64,000 nt of DNA, from contig NZ_JAFBFC010000008.1 in NCBI RefSeq assembly GCF_016909075.1, forward strand, positions 1 through 64,000. Reading direction: 5' to 3'. A model generated the notes under the pieces. It was not told the DNA's origin, ran no database searches, and was given only the letters and a program-made list of their open reading frames with translations. This DNA is from Priestia iocasae. GTDB taxonomy: Bacteria; Bacillota; Bacilli; Bacillales; Bacillaceae_H. Positions 31,226 to 39,916 of this stretch are shown piece by piece; position 1 is the first letter of the stretch, and each line of letters starts with the position of its first letter. Made by a program: the position numbers and the translations under genes.

Positions 31226-32318
31226 TCGTTTCACCTTCTTTTGGAACGGCTACAATTTTAAGATCTTGACCTAGCTGTTGAACCAATGTAATTTCCAAAT
31301 CAACGACTTCACTCATAGAAGCAATCCCTTCGCCCCCAAATGACGTTGGCGCTTTGCTTCCACCAATCAACTTTGGAGCAATATATGTGATCATTTGATT
31401 AAACAACTTTTCTTTTAAGAATGTACCGTGAACAGTAGATCCTCCTTCAACAAATAAAGAAGTAATTCCGTTCTCACCTAAAATGCGTAGAACATCTTTT
31501 AATAAAAGTTGTTCTGTTGGTAGTTTGATGACTCGGACAAACTCATTTGTAATTGCTTCGATCTTTTTACTTTGTGCAGCTTGTCCTACTATAATCCATG
31601 TTGGTGCTTGTTGATCATGAAGAATAGTGGCTTGTTCATCAATGTTTAAATGTGTATCTAAAATGACTCGAACAGGATTTTTACCTCCACCGGGCAGTCT
31701 CGTTGTTAAACTTGGGTTATCAATGTTCACTGTGTTGATGCCGACTAAAATTGCATCATGTTGATGACGCAATTGATGAACGTCTAACCGCGCTTGTTCA
31801 CCTGTAATCCATTTACTTTCTCCTGTGTATGTGGCTGTTTTCCCATCTAAGCTCGTTGCTGTTTTTAGTGTGACAAATGGAAGCTTTGTTTGAATGAAAT
31901 GAAAGAACGGGTCATTTAAAGCCGTCGCTTCTTTTTCTAATACACCTACTTCAATTTCAATTCCAGCTTCCTTCATTATCGCAATGCCTTTTCCAGCTAC
32001 TAATGGATTTGGATCGGTGGATGCAATGACGACTCGTTTCATTTTCTTTTCCACCACTAAGTTCGCACAAGGTGGTGTTTTCCCGTAGTGCGCGCAAGGC
32101 TCAAGCGTCACATACAACGTTGCACCGTTTGCTTGTTCTCCGGCCATTGCTAATGCATGTACTTCAGCATGAGCTTGTCCTGCCTTTAAGTGTGCACCCA
32201 TTCCAACAACGGCTCCATCTTTCACCACAACGGCTCCTACAACTGGATTGGGACTTGTTTGTCCTTGTGTAGCTTTTGCTAATTCAATTGCTAACTTCAT
32301 AAAGTGCTCATCGTTCAA
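31206..32318 (-). CDS. ribD: Bifunctional riboflavin deaminase/reductase RibD
   Basis: 370 residues. The N-terminal cytidine-deaminase-like domain (about 1-145) has HAEVHAL and EPCAHYGKTPPC zinc ligands. The C-terminal reductase domain (about 147-360) has ATSLDGKTA and FVEGGSTVHG. It performs the second and third steps from GTP to riboflavin. The start is most likely TTG at 32318, 7 nt after GGGAGGAG, giving MNDEHFMKLA. It is the first gene behind the FMN riboswitch. Confidence 0.95.
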   Translation of the reverse strand: MNDEHFMKLAIELAKATQGQTSPNPVVGAVVVKDGAVVGMGAHLKAGQAHAEVHALAMAGEQANGATLYVTLEPCAHYGKTPPCANLVVEKKMKRVVIASTDPNPLVAGKGIAIMKEAGIEIEVGVLEKEATALNDPFFHFIQTKLPFVTLKTATSLDGKTATYTGESKWITGEQARLDVHQLRHQHDAILVGINTVNIDNPSLTTRLPGGGKNPVRVILDTHLNIDEQATILHDQQAPTWIIVGQAAQSKKIEAITNEFVRVIKLPTEQLLLKDVLRILGENGITSLFVEGGSTVHGTFLKEKLFNQMITYIAPKLIGGSKAPTSFGGEGIASMSEVVDLEITLVQQLGQDLKIVAVPKEGETNVYRDY

Positions 32319-32344
32319 TGTATCTCCTCCCAACCAGCTAGAAA

Positions 32345-32376
32345 CATAAAAACCCCTAGTATAAAACCTAGGGGTT
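32345..32376 (-). terminator. Riboswitch-controlled terminator of the rib operon
   Basis: AACCCCTAG (32351-32359) pairs with CTAGGGGTT (32368-32376), with T5 on the minus strand after the stem. It lies 27 bp before the ribD start and is the likely expression platform. About 150 nt of AT-rich leader (32377-32527) separate it from the aptamer. Confidence 0.8.
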
Positions 32377-32527
32377 GGTTGAGTTGAATCAGTGTTAATC
32401 GTATACGTTTAGGCATACTCAAATAAACAGTCGTTACCTTATTTAAAAACAGCGGCTTTATGTTATTTGTGTAACACAAATACACCTTTTGCTGTTCGTA
32501 AAAAGAAATAACAAAAACTGTGTCCTG

Positions 32528-32668
32528 ATCCTTCTCCCATCCAGACTATACTGTCGGCTCTAGATTTTAACTAGATCCACCGCTTGTTCAATGAACAAAC
32601 GGGTCACGGGCTTAAAGATATGATATCTTATCACCGCCGGTTGGGACTTTCACCCGACCCCGAAGGAT
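32528..32668 (-). promoter_or_regulatory. FMN riboswitch (RFN element)
   Basis: Read on the minus strand, the conserved RFN blocks appear in order: ATCCTTCGGGGTCGGGTGAA, AGTCCCAACCGGCGGT, GCCCGTGACCC, GCGGTGGATCTAG, AGAGCCGACAGT, ATAGTCTGGATGGGAGAAGG. The ends pair (ATCCTTC/GAAGGAT). FMN binding reduces rib operon transcription. The order and sequence are unmistakable. Confidence 0.97.
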
Positions 32669-32691
32669 AAACTATTCTATTGTTCATTCTT

Positions 32692-32721
32692 ACAATAAAG
32701 TGAACAGTCTTATTTTGTCAA
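32692..32721 (-). promoter_or_regulatory. rib operon promoter
   Basis: On the minus strand TTGACA (32721-32716), an 18-bp spacer and TATTGT (32697-32692), about 25 bp upstream of the riboswitch. Confidence 0.65.
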
Positions 32722-32792
32722 CACATTAACTCTATAAGCGTTCCTCTAAGATTATTATACCAAATTCACTTAAAATTGTCATAATCTTTTAT

Positions 32793-33821
32793 TTATTTTA
32801 CTTTTTTTATACATAACATGGCAATAAACGCTAACCCCATATAACCAAACAGCGGGTAAAGAACTTCAAGTAATTTTCCATATCCAATCTGACCCACCGT
32901 AAAGCACAACAGCAAAATAATCATAAATGCTTTATGCTCCGAAATGCGCAACACACTCTTCACCTGTCTAGCCATCCCAAAAACATTTCCAATTAAAGTA
33001 GTAAAGATTTCCCCAAAAATCACTAGCAAAAACAACCAGTTAACCCATACTGCAACATCTTTAATCACTTCGCTCATTGGAATCTCAAGCTGAAATGTAT
33101 AAGGAACATTTGAGAGTGCCAAATGGGTAGCAATCATCATAAACGTAAGACCGATTCCACCTAACAGAGCCCCACGTTTAATAACGGTTTCGTCTTTTAT
33201 TTCACTACCAAGTGGAACAAGAACGGCTTGAGACATCGCTAAGTTGAATGCAATATATAAAAACGGACTTAGTGCCCAACTATAATCTGTTGTAACAAGA
33301 TGAATAGAAGAAACATGTAAGAATGGAATGTGTTGAAGATAAGGAAAAATAATAATGACAGAAAACGTCAACATCATTGGAACAACGAGAGAGTTCACAA
33401 TCATTATCCCTTCAATGCCCTTCATGATTGAAATGTAGGCTAACAGCATTGTAAGCACCATGCCAAGTTGTGGCCACAACCCTAATTGTTCATGCGCAAT
33501 GGCTCCTGTACTTGCTAACATAACGGATGTAATACCAAATAGAATAATCATTGTAAAGACGTTCACTACTTTTCCAACCATTGACCCAAACAAATAGTTA
33601 TTAAGCTCTTGATACGAGTCAGCTTTAATCTCATTAGCCATTAACATCATCTTAGAACCAAGCCATATAAAGAAAAATCCACTTATTAAAATGCCAACTA
33701 AACCGACGCTCCCATATTTCGTAAAAAATTGCACAATTTCTTTCCCAGTAGCAAATCCAGCTCCAACGACCGTTCCTATATAGGTCGCAGCAACTTGTAG
33801 TGTAAGTTTCCACTTTTTCAT
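32793..33821 (-). CDS. ykvI: YkvI family membrane transporter
   Basis: 342 residues with about ten membrane helices. The N-terminal TYIGTVVGAGFATGKEIVQFF, with an unwound-helix Gly-rich motif, is typical of the YkvI branch of APC/LeuT-fold transporters. The substrate is unknown. AAAGGGTGG precedes the ATG. B. subtilis ykvI sits in the ykv gene block, in line with other ykv genes here (ykvS, ykvT, queF/ykvM). Confidence 0.85.
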   Translation of the reverse strand: MKKWKLTLQVAATYIGTVVGAGFATGKEIVQFFTKYGSVGLVGILISGFFFIWLGSKMMLMANEIKADSYQELNNYLFGSMVGKVVNVFTMIILFGITSVMLASTGAIAHEQLGLWPQLGMVLTMLLAYISIMKGIEGIMIVNSLVVPMMLTFSVIIIFPYLQHIPFLHVSSIHLVTTDYSWALSPFLYIAFNLAMSQAVLVPLGSEIKDETVIKRGALLGGIGLTFMMIATHLALSNVPYTFQLEIPMSEVIKDVAVWVNWLFLLVIFGEIFTTLIGNVFGMARQVKSVLRISEHKAFMIILLLCFTVGQIGYGKLLEVLYPLFGYMGLAFIAMLCIKKVK

Positions 33822-33996
33822 GTAACCACCCTTTTCTAGCGCGATAATACACTATATGTGGTTGTTCAAAAAAAAAGACGAGCCTTTTAGATAGCTTTTA
33901 TTTTCTATTACCGCTTACGTTCATATCACTCGCTTAATTCTCTGTTCCTCTGCTATAATAAGCAAGAAATACACATATACATATGAGGTGACTTTT

Positions 33997-34899
33997 ATGC
34001 AAACCGTTAAGTTAACAGATGATTTACAGTTTTCACGTATCATCCACGGATTATGGCGCTTATCTGATTGGGGACTCACCAATGAGCAAACGCTTGCATT
34101 AACAGAGCAATGCTTAGAACTTGGTATTACTACATTTGATCATGCTGATATTTATGGAGATTACACATGTGAAGAGCGATTCGGAGAAGCATTAGCATTA
34201 AAACCTTCTTTACGTGACTCTATGCAAATTGTGACGAAAACAGGTATTAAATTAAAGTCTAGTAAATTCCCTGATCGTAAAATCAATTTTTACGATACAA
34301 GTAAAGAACATATTGTAAAAAGCGCAGAACAATCATTACGCAACTTACGTACAGACTATGTAGATGTACTTCTTATCCATCGTCCAGATCCATTTATGAA
34401 TCCAGAAGAAGTAGCTGAAGCATTTATTCAATTAAAAGAACAAGGAAAAGTTCGTCATTTTGGTGTTTCAAATTTTAAGCGTTCACAATTTGATATGCTA
34501 CAGGCACATTTACCATTTTCACTTGTTACAAACCAAATTGAAGTTTCACCAACTTATTTAGATCATTTTGATTTAGGAACCATCGAACAATGTCAGCAAC
34601 ATAAAATTGCGCCAATGGCGTGGTCACCACTAGGTGGCGGTAGCATCTTTACAGCTGACGATGAGCGCTCGGTTCGCGTTCGAGCTAAACTTGAAGAAGT
34701 CGGAGCTGAGCTTGGTGCAGCATCACTTGATCAAGTAGCATATGCTTGGTTACTTGCCCACCCTGCAATGATTATGCCAATTGTTGGTTCAGGTAAGATT
34801 GAACGCATTCAATCTGCAGTCGATGCATTAGATTTGAACATGAACCGCATGCAATGGTTCCAAATTCTTGAAAGCTCAAAAGGTCGTCCTGTTGATTAA
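33997..34899 (+). CDS. Aldo/keto reductase
   Basis: A 300-residue NADPH-dependent (beta/alpha)8-barrel oxidoreductase of the YcsN/YdhF type. The catalytic tetrad is visible: Asp and Tyr in FDHADIYGDY, Lys in VTKTGI and His in LLIHRPDP. Cofactor-binding PIVGSGKIERIQSA is near the C-terminus. ATG at 33997 has GAGGTGA upstream. It is monocistronic and ends at a strong terminator. Physiological substrate unknown. Confidence 0.9.
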   Translation: MQTVKLTDDLQFSRIIHGLWRLSDWGLTNEQTLALTEQCLELGITTFDHADIYGDYTCEERFGEALALKPSLRDSMQIVTKTGIKLKSSKFPDRKINFYDTSKEHIVKSAEQSLRNLRTDYVDVLLIHRPDPFMNPEEVAEAFIQLKEQGKVRHFGVSNFKRSQFDMLQAHLPFSLVTNQIEVSPTYLDHFDLGTIEQCQQHKIAPMAWSPLGGGSIFTADDERSVRVRAKLEEVGAELGAASLDQVAYAWLLAHPAMIMPIVGSGKIERIQSAVDALDLNMNRMQWFQILESSKGRPVD

Positions 34900-34902
34900 T
34901 AA

Positions 34903-34937
34903 AAAAAGAGAGATATCCTTGGATATCTCTCTTTTTC
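34903..34937. terminator. Bidirectional terminator
   Basis: AAAGAGAGATATCC (34905-34918) pairs with GGATATCTCTCTTT (34921-34934). It is between the convergent aldo/keto reductase and nucleotidase genes. Confidence 0.9.
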
Positions 34938-34939
34938 TG

Positions 34940-37468
34940 TTATTTACTTAAGTGATACATTACTTTTGCTGCTTGTGCACGGCTTGATTCATGTTTAGGA
35001 TTAAATGTTGTACCTTGACCTGTCATAAATTTCAATTCATACGCTGCATTCACATATTCTTTTGCCCAATCTTGAACATAGTGTTGATCTTGATAAGGGG
35101 CAGATTGTTTCGCTTTGTACTCTGCACCTGTTTTGTAGTTGTAAGCACGCACAATCATGGCTGCCATTTGCTCACGAGTAATAGGTGCAAACGGTGCAAA
35201 TGTTTCATTTGTTCTTCCCGTTGTAATTCCCGCTTCGTGTGCAGCTGCTACATCAGCTTGTAAGTAACTTGGGACATCCTTAAATGTAACAGGATTTTTC
35301 GCTGTTAATTCTAAAGAGCGAACAAGTAGTGACGCGAATTGACCACGGGTAATCTTTCCTTCTGGATTAAACAGCTCGTCTGTTTGACCTTTAATAATTC
35401 CAGACTCTTGTAAAGAATAGATATAATCAAATGCCCAATGATTTGCTGGTACATCTTTAAATGGCTTTTTCTCTACTTGCTTAGGTGCTAAATTCAATGA
35501 ATATTTGGCAAATCCTGTTGGTAGTGTTTCAATATATTGAATATACTTATTGTTCTCTACGTACTTTTGTGCATTTGATGAGGATTCAAATGTAACGTTT
35601 ACATCCTCTTTAATTGGTGCTAGCTTCCAATTTTGATCCGCTGTTGGATTGATTGTTTTTGTTTCTGTAATATAGTCAATAATTGTTTGTCTATTCTCAT
35701 CTGGTGCTGCTAGAATTGTATTTTTACCTTTAGGATTCACAAGGGTGCTTGTTCCTGCACGGTAGTTGTTTGTGACAACCACAAACTCTTGGTCCTCTTT
35801 TAATGCTTTTCCTTCAAATTGAATGTTCTTCACACGATTTGCGTTCTCATTAATAACAGCAGCATAACGATCATATTTTGCTGGCTCTGTTACATCAATT
35901 TCATACGTAAGTCCATCAATAATATCAAAGTTATACGTCGGAAAATTACTGTTTACAAGCGGCTGCTCTTCTGTTTTCTTCGGATCGATTTGGTTAAATT
36001 GGCCAGCTGACCATTCTAACCATTCTTTAATCTCTTTACCTGTTAATTTTAGCGCATAAACAGTGTTTGGATATAAATATAAGTCTGCTACGTTTTTAAT
36101 TGCGATCGTTCCTGATGGAATATCTGTATAATAACTTGACCCATTGCGTCCACCTGCTTTAAATGGCGCAGCTGACGACAAAATTGGTAAACTTTCATAA
36201 TCCGTACCCTTTAATGCTTTCTCTACATACCATTTTTGAGCTTGGTTTACGATTTGAACAGAAGAATCGTCTTGTACTAAAGCAAAGTAGCTATTAATTG
36301 GAGCAGTCGTTGTTCCAACAGGACTGTTCACATATTTAATTGTGCCTTCATGTCGCTCTTTCACAGCATCTTCAATCTCTTTATTCGATTCGACTAAAGG
36401 TTTACCATCCGTACCAACGATTGGCTTGATTGTTCCTGCAGACTCTTTTACCGTCCACTTACCTTCTACCTTTTCAATTGTTAAGTCGATTTGAGCTAAG
36501 TGATCTCCCCAAGCACCTGGCATTGTCACAGGTACACCGTTAATCGTACCTGTTGTATTATTAATCTTTTTCTCTGTGCTATCAGGGAAGTCTTGCTTCG
36601 CACCATTAATTGCTGGGAATTTGTTATGTTGATGCCCGGTAATAATAGCGTCAATGTCCTCTACTTCTGTTAAATAGTAAGCCGCATTTTCCATTCCTTT
36701 TGTATATCCTGAATAGTCAATACCTGAATGGGATAACACAACAATGACATCCGCACCTTCTTCTTTCATTTTCGGTACGATTTCTTTTGCTGATTCAACA
36801 ATATCTTTTACAACTACTTCACCTTGTAAATGAGAGCTATCCCAATTTAAAATCTGAGGAGGGACAAACCCTGTAACCCCTACTTTAATTTTGTGCTCTT
36901 CACCATCTTCATCTTTTACAGTACGTTCTAATATTTCGTAAGGGTCAAAATAAAATGTATCGTTCGTTGGATCATTATCTTTATCATCGTGGAACACGTT
37001 TGCACTTACATAAGGGAATTGAGCATCTTTTGAACTTTGCTCAAGAAAATCTAATCCATAGTTGAATTCATGGTTACCTGGTGTTGCAGCGTCATATTTC
37101 AATAGATTCATAACATCAAAAACAGGATGGACTTCGCCTTTTTTTAGCGGTTCAACTCTTGCTATGTAGTCACCAAGTGGATTTCCTTGAATGATATCTC
37201 CATTATCAAAAAGCAATGTATTGGACTGTTCTTCACGAGCTTGTTTAATAAGTGACGCTGTTTTAGATAAACCGAAATTCTCTACTTGTTTGTCTTGATA
37301 ATAATCATAGTTCACTAGGTTCGTATGAATATCACTTGTGCCCAGAATTCTTAATTTAACGATGTCTTCATTGAAATTTGCATAAGAAACCGTCGGCCCT
37401 ACTTGCGGAATGATGAATCCAAGTGCAAGTGCAGCGCTCGCTAACGTTCTTTTTTTAAACTTTTTCAC
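34940..37468 (-). CDS. Secreted 5'-nucleotidase/2',3'-cyclic phosphodiesterase with SLH anchors
   Basis: 842 residues. The signal peptide (KKFKKRTLASAALALG...VSYA) is cleaved near residue 31. A calcineurin-like domain follows (GTSDIHTNL, FDNGDIIQGNP, GNHEFNYG, VVLSHSG, GHQHNKFP), then a 5'-nucleotidase C-terminal domain (about 380-620). Three SLH domains end the protein (about 665-842; VPANHWAFDYIYSLQESGII, then VPSYLQADVAAAHEAGI, then VQDWAKEYVNAAYEL). SLH domains hold proteins to pyruvylated secondary cell wall polymers. It therefore probably recovers nucleosides and phosphate at the cell surface, like CpdB/YfkN proteins. No PhoP box was recognised upstream. Confidence 0.92.
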   Translation of the reverse strand: MKKFKKRTLASAALALGFIIPQVGPTVSYANFNEDIVKLRILGTSDIHTNLVNYDYYQDKQVENFGLSKTASLIKQAREEQSNTLLFDNGDIIQGNPLGDYIARVEPLKKGEVHPVFDVMNLLKYDAATPGNHEFNYGLDFLEQSSKDAQFPYVSANVFHDDKDNDPTNDTFYFDPYEILERTVKDEDGEEHKIKVGVTGFVPPQILNWDSSHLQGEVVVKDIVESAKEIVPKMKEEGADVIVVLSHSGIDYSGYTKGMENAAYYLTEVEDIDAIITGHQHNKFPAINGAKQDFPDSTEKKINNTTGTINGVPVTMPGAWGDHLAQIDLTIEKVEGKWTVKESAGTIKPIVGTDGKPLVESNKEIEDAVKERHEGTIKYVNSPVGTTTAPINSYFALVQDDSSVQIVNQAQKWYVEKALKGTDYESLPILSSAAPFKAGGRNGSSYYTDIPSGTIAIKNVADLYLYPNTVYALKLTGKEIKEWLEWSAGQFNQIDPKKTEEQPLVNSNFPTYNFDIIDGLTYEIDVTEPAKYDRYAAVINENANRVKNIQFEGKALKEDQEFVVVTNNYRAGTSTLVNPKGKNTILAAPDENRQTIIDYITETKTINPTADQNWKLAPIKEDVNVTFESSSNAQKYVENNKYIQYIETLPTGFAKYSLNLAPKQVEKKPFKDVPANHWAFDYIYSLQESGIIKGQTDELFNPEGKITRGQFASLLVRSLELTAKNPVTFKDVPSYLQADVAAAHEAGITTGRTNETFAPFAPITREQMAAMIVRAYNYKTGAEYKAKQSAPYQDQHYVQDWAKEYVNAAYELKFMTGQGTTFNPKHESSRAQAAKVMYHLSK

Positions 37469-37817
37469 TCAAATGTCCCCCTAAAAGTAGAAATAGCTCA
37501 CTCAAACACCCATTATTTTACTGGAACATTCGACAAAAAGATACATCTCCTATGTAAATTTACAAAAAAATTACTCTTCTTCTATTATTCTGATTAAGTT
37601 CACTATTTTTACAACCAGTTCCCGCTTTGAATTCAGCCATTTTGTTCCATACTAGGCGGCTCTGTTGTCATCACGCATGCCGTGAAGTCTTACTTCTTCC
37701 CCTTCAATTCACTTCTTTACTAATCGTTTACTTTTCACACAATCATAAACAACATTCTTAGATAAAATCCCCTTCAAATAAATTGAATTTTTCAAAAAAA
37801 ATATAGATAATCTATTG

Positions 37818-37882
37818 TATAATTTATAAAAATCAGATAAATTAGAACGTACATATTCTTTTTCGTACTTACGTACATAAGT
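37818..37882 (+). promoter_or_regulatory. Possible -10 and palindrome ahead of the yitJ S-box
   Basis: TATAAT at 37818-37823 has no good -35. Downstream, ACGTACATA occurs twice (37847-37855, 37871-37879). ACTTACGTACATAAGT (37867-37882) is a 16-bp palindrome with one mismatched pair. The remaining gap 37469-37800 shows nothing supportable. Confidence 0.35.
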
Positions 37883-37897
37883 TTATAAGCAAACAAT

Positions 37898-38004
37898 CTT
37901 ATCCAGAGAGGTGGAGGGACTGGCCCTTTGAAACCTCAGCAACCAGTCATAAAGACATGGTGCTAAATCCAGCGAAGCAATCAATATTGCTTGGAAGATA
38001 AGGA
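37898..38004 (+). promoter_or_regulatory. SAM-I riboswitch (S-box) of yitJ-metH
   Basis: The P1 arms CTTATC (37898) and GATAAG (ending about 38002) enclose the S-box core: AGAGAGGTGGAGGGACTGGC, CCTTTGAAACCTCAGCAACC, GGTGCTAAATCCAGC. SAM binding favours the downstream terminator and shuts off methionine synthesis genes. Confidence 0.97.
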
Positions 38005-38018
38005 GAGAGCATTCATTC

Positions 38019-38052
38019 AAGCCTTCTTCTATAAGAAGGCTTTTTATTTTAT
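38019..38052 (+). terminator. S-box expression-platform terminator
   Basis: AGCCTTCTT (38020-38028) pairs with AAGAAGGCT (38033-38041), followed by TTTTATTTT, between the aptamer and the yitJ ribosome binding site. Confidence 0.88.
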
Positions 38053-38077
38053 ATCAAGCTAAAGGAGGCTTTTTGAG

Positions 38078-39916
38078 GTGGGATTACTAGAAGATTTACA
38101 ATCAAAAATTTTAATCGGTGATGGTGCAACAGGGACTCTGTTATATACACATGGAATCGATAGTTGCTTTGAAGAACTCAATCTCACAAAAAGCGAAGAG
38201 ATTTATGGTATTCATCAAGCATACTTACAAGCTGGTGCAAATGTGATTCAAACAAACACCTATGCCGCAAATTACCAAAAGCTTGCTCGACACGGATTAG
38301 AAGACTCTGTTAAAGACATTAATGTAGCAGGTGTGAAGATAGCAAAGCAAGCGGTGCGTGACAATGGATACGTAGTCGGAACAATTGGAGGCACACGATC
38401 TTTTCAAAAAAGTTCCATGAGTATTGAAGAAATTAAGCGAAGCTTTCGTGAACAACTCTTTTGGCTCTTACATGAAGATGTAGATGGACTATTACTTGAA
38501 ACCTATTATGATTTTGAAGAGCTAAAAACCGTTTTAGAGATTGCTCGTAAAGAAACCGATAAGCCCATTATTTCACACGTTTCTCTTCATGAAATTGGCG
38601 TATTACAAGACGGTACTCACATTAGCGATGCCTTATCACAGCTTGAAACGCTAGGGGCAAATGTTATTGGATTAAACTGCCGACTTGGCCCTTATCATAT
38701 GATTCAATCATTAGAAGAGGTTCCATTACCAAAGCAAGCGTATCTATCCGCTTATCCAAATGCCAGCTTGCCCTCTTATGTAGATGGCAAGTTAGTCTAC
38801 GAAACAAACAGTGATTATTTCTCAGAAAGTGCTCGTTCATTCCGTAATCAAGGTGTTCGTCTCATTGGAGGGTGTTGTGGCACAACTCCATCTCACATCT
38901 CGGCTATCGCTTCTGCTTTAAAAGACGAAGAACCTATTACGTTTAAAACAGTGAAAGAGCGCCCTATTGTTGTCGTTGAAGAACAAGATATCGAAACTCA
39001 GCCTCACTTGCATGACATTGTAAAGGAGCGAAAGTCAATCATTGTGGAATTAGATCCACCTAAAAAGCTAGGTGTCACTAAGTTTTTAGAAGGAGCAAAA
39101 GCATTAGAAAACGCTGGCGTGGATGCTGTTACACTTGCAGATAATTCTCTTGCTTCACCTCGGGTTAGTAATCTAGCAATGGCCACGCTCATGCAACAAC
39201 ATACAACGGCAAGGCCGCTTATTCATATTACCTGTCGAGATCGAAACCTAATTGGTCTTCAGTCTCATTTAATGGGCCTTCATACATTAGGAATGAATCA
39301 AGTATTAGCGATTACCGGGGATCCATCAAAAATTGGAGACTTTCCAGGAGCAACGTCTGTCTATGATTTATCATCTTTTGATTTAATCAGCCTAATTTCT
39401 CAATTTAACGAAGGACTCTCTTACTCTGGAAAACCACTCGGTCAAAAAACGAACTTTTCAATCGCAGCTGCTTTTAATCCAAATGTCAGACATCTAGATA
39501 AGGCCGTACAACGTCTTGAAAAGAAGATAACATGTGGGGCTCATTATTTTATTACACAACCGCTCTATTGCGAAAAGCAAATCCGTGATGTATACGAAGC
39601 AACAAAACATTTAGACACTCCTATTTATATCGGCATCATGCCACTAACAGGAGCACGAAATGCTCGATTTATTCATCATGAAGTTCCAGGTATTAAATTA
39701 TCAGATCAAATTTTAACAAGAATGGACGCAACAGGTAGCGATCGACTAGAGGGACAAATAGAAGGAATAGCTATTGCAAAAGACTTAATTGATACTGCTT
39801 ACGAATTATTTGATGGCATTTACTTAATCACACCATTTATGCGTTATGAAATGACGGTTGAATTAACACGCTATATTCAGCAAAAGCAACTTGTCACAAC
39901 AGAAAGGAAGATTTAA
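38078..39916 (+). CDS. yitJ: Homocysteine S-methyltransferase / methylenetetrahydrofolate reductase
   Basis: 612 residues, bifunctional. The N-terminal homocysteine methyltransferase barrel (about 1-290) has [10 protein letters not shown] and the zinc-binding [10 protein letters not shown]. The C-terminal MetF-like FAD domain (about 310-610) has [32 protein letters not shown] and FITQPLYC. It supplies methyl-THF for methionine synthesis. The start is GTG at 38078, 9 nt after AAAGGAGG. It abuts metH and is controlled by the S-box. Confidence 0.95.
   Translation: MGLLEDLQSKILIGDGATGTLLYTHGIDSCFEELNLTKSEEIYGIHQAYLQAGANVIQTNTYAANYQKLARHGLEDSVKDINVAGVKIAKQAVRDNGYVVGTIGGTRSFQKSSMSIEEIKRSFREQLFWLLHEDVDGLLLETYYDFEELKTVLEIARKETDKPIISHVSLHEIGVLQDGTHISDALSQLETLGANVIGLNCRLGPYHMIQSLEEVPLPKQAYLSAYPNASLPSYVDGKLVYETNSDYFSESARSFRNQGVRLIGGCCGTTPSHISAIASALKDEEPITFKTVKERPIVVVEEQDIETQPHLHDIVKERKSIIVELDPPKKLGVTKFLEGAKALENAGVDAVTLADNSLASPRVSNLAMATLMQQHTTARPLIHITCRDRNLIGLQSHLMGLHTLGMNQVLAITGDPSKIGDFPGATSVYDLSSFDLISLISQFNEGLSYSGKPLGQKTNFSIAAAFNPNVRHLDKAVQRLEKKITCGAHYFITQPLYCEKQIRDVYEATKHLDTPIYIGIMPLTGARNARFIHHEVPGIKLSDQILTRMDATGSDRLEGQIEGIAIAKDLIDTAYELFDGIYLITPFMRYEMTVELTRYIQQKQLVTTERKI

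Noticed and set aside
37469-38077. Possible cobalamin riboswitch for metH
   Set aside because: No B12-box was found anywhere upstream of yitJ-metH; the leader is a SAM-I riboswitch.
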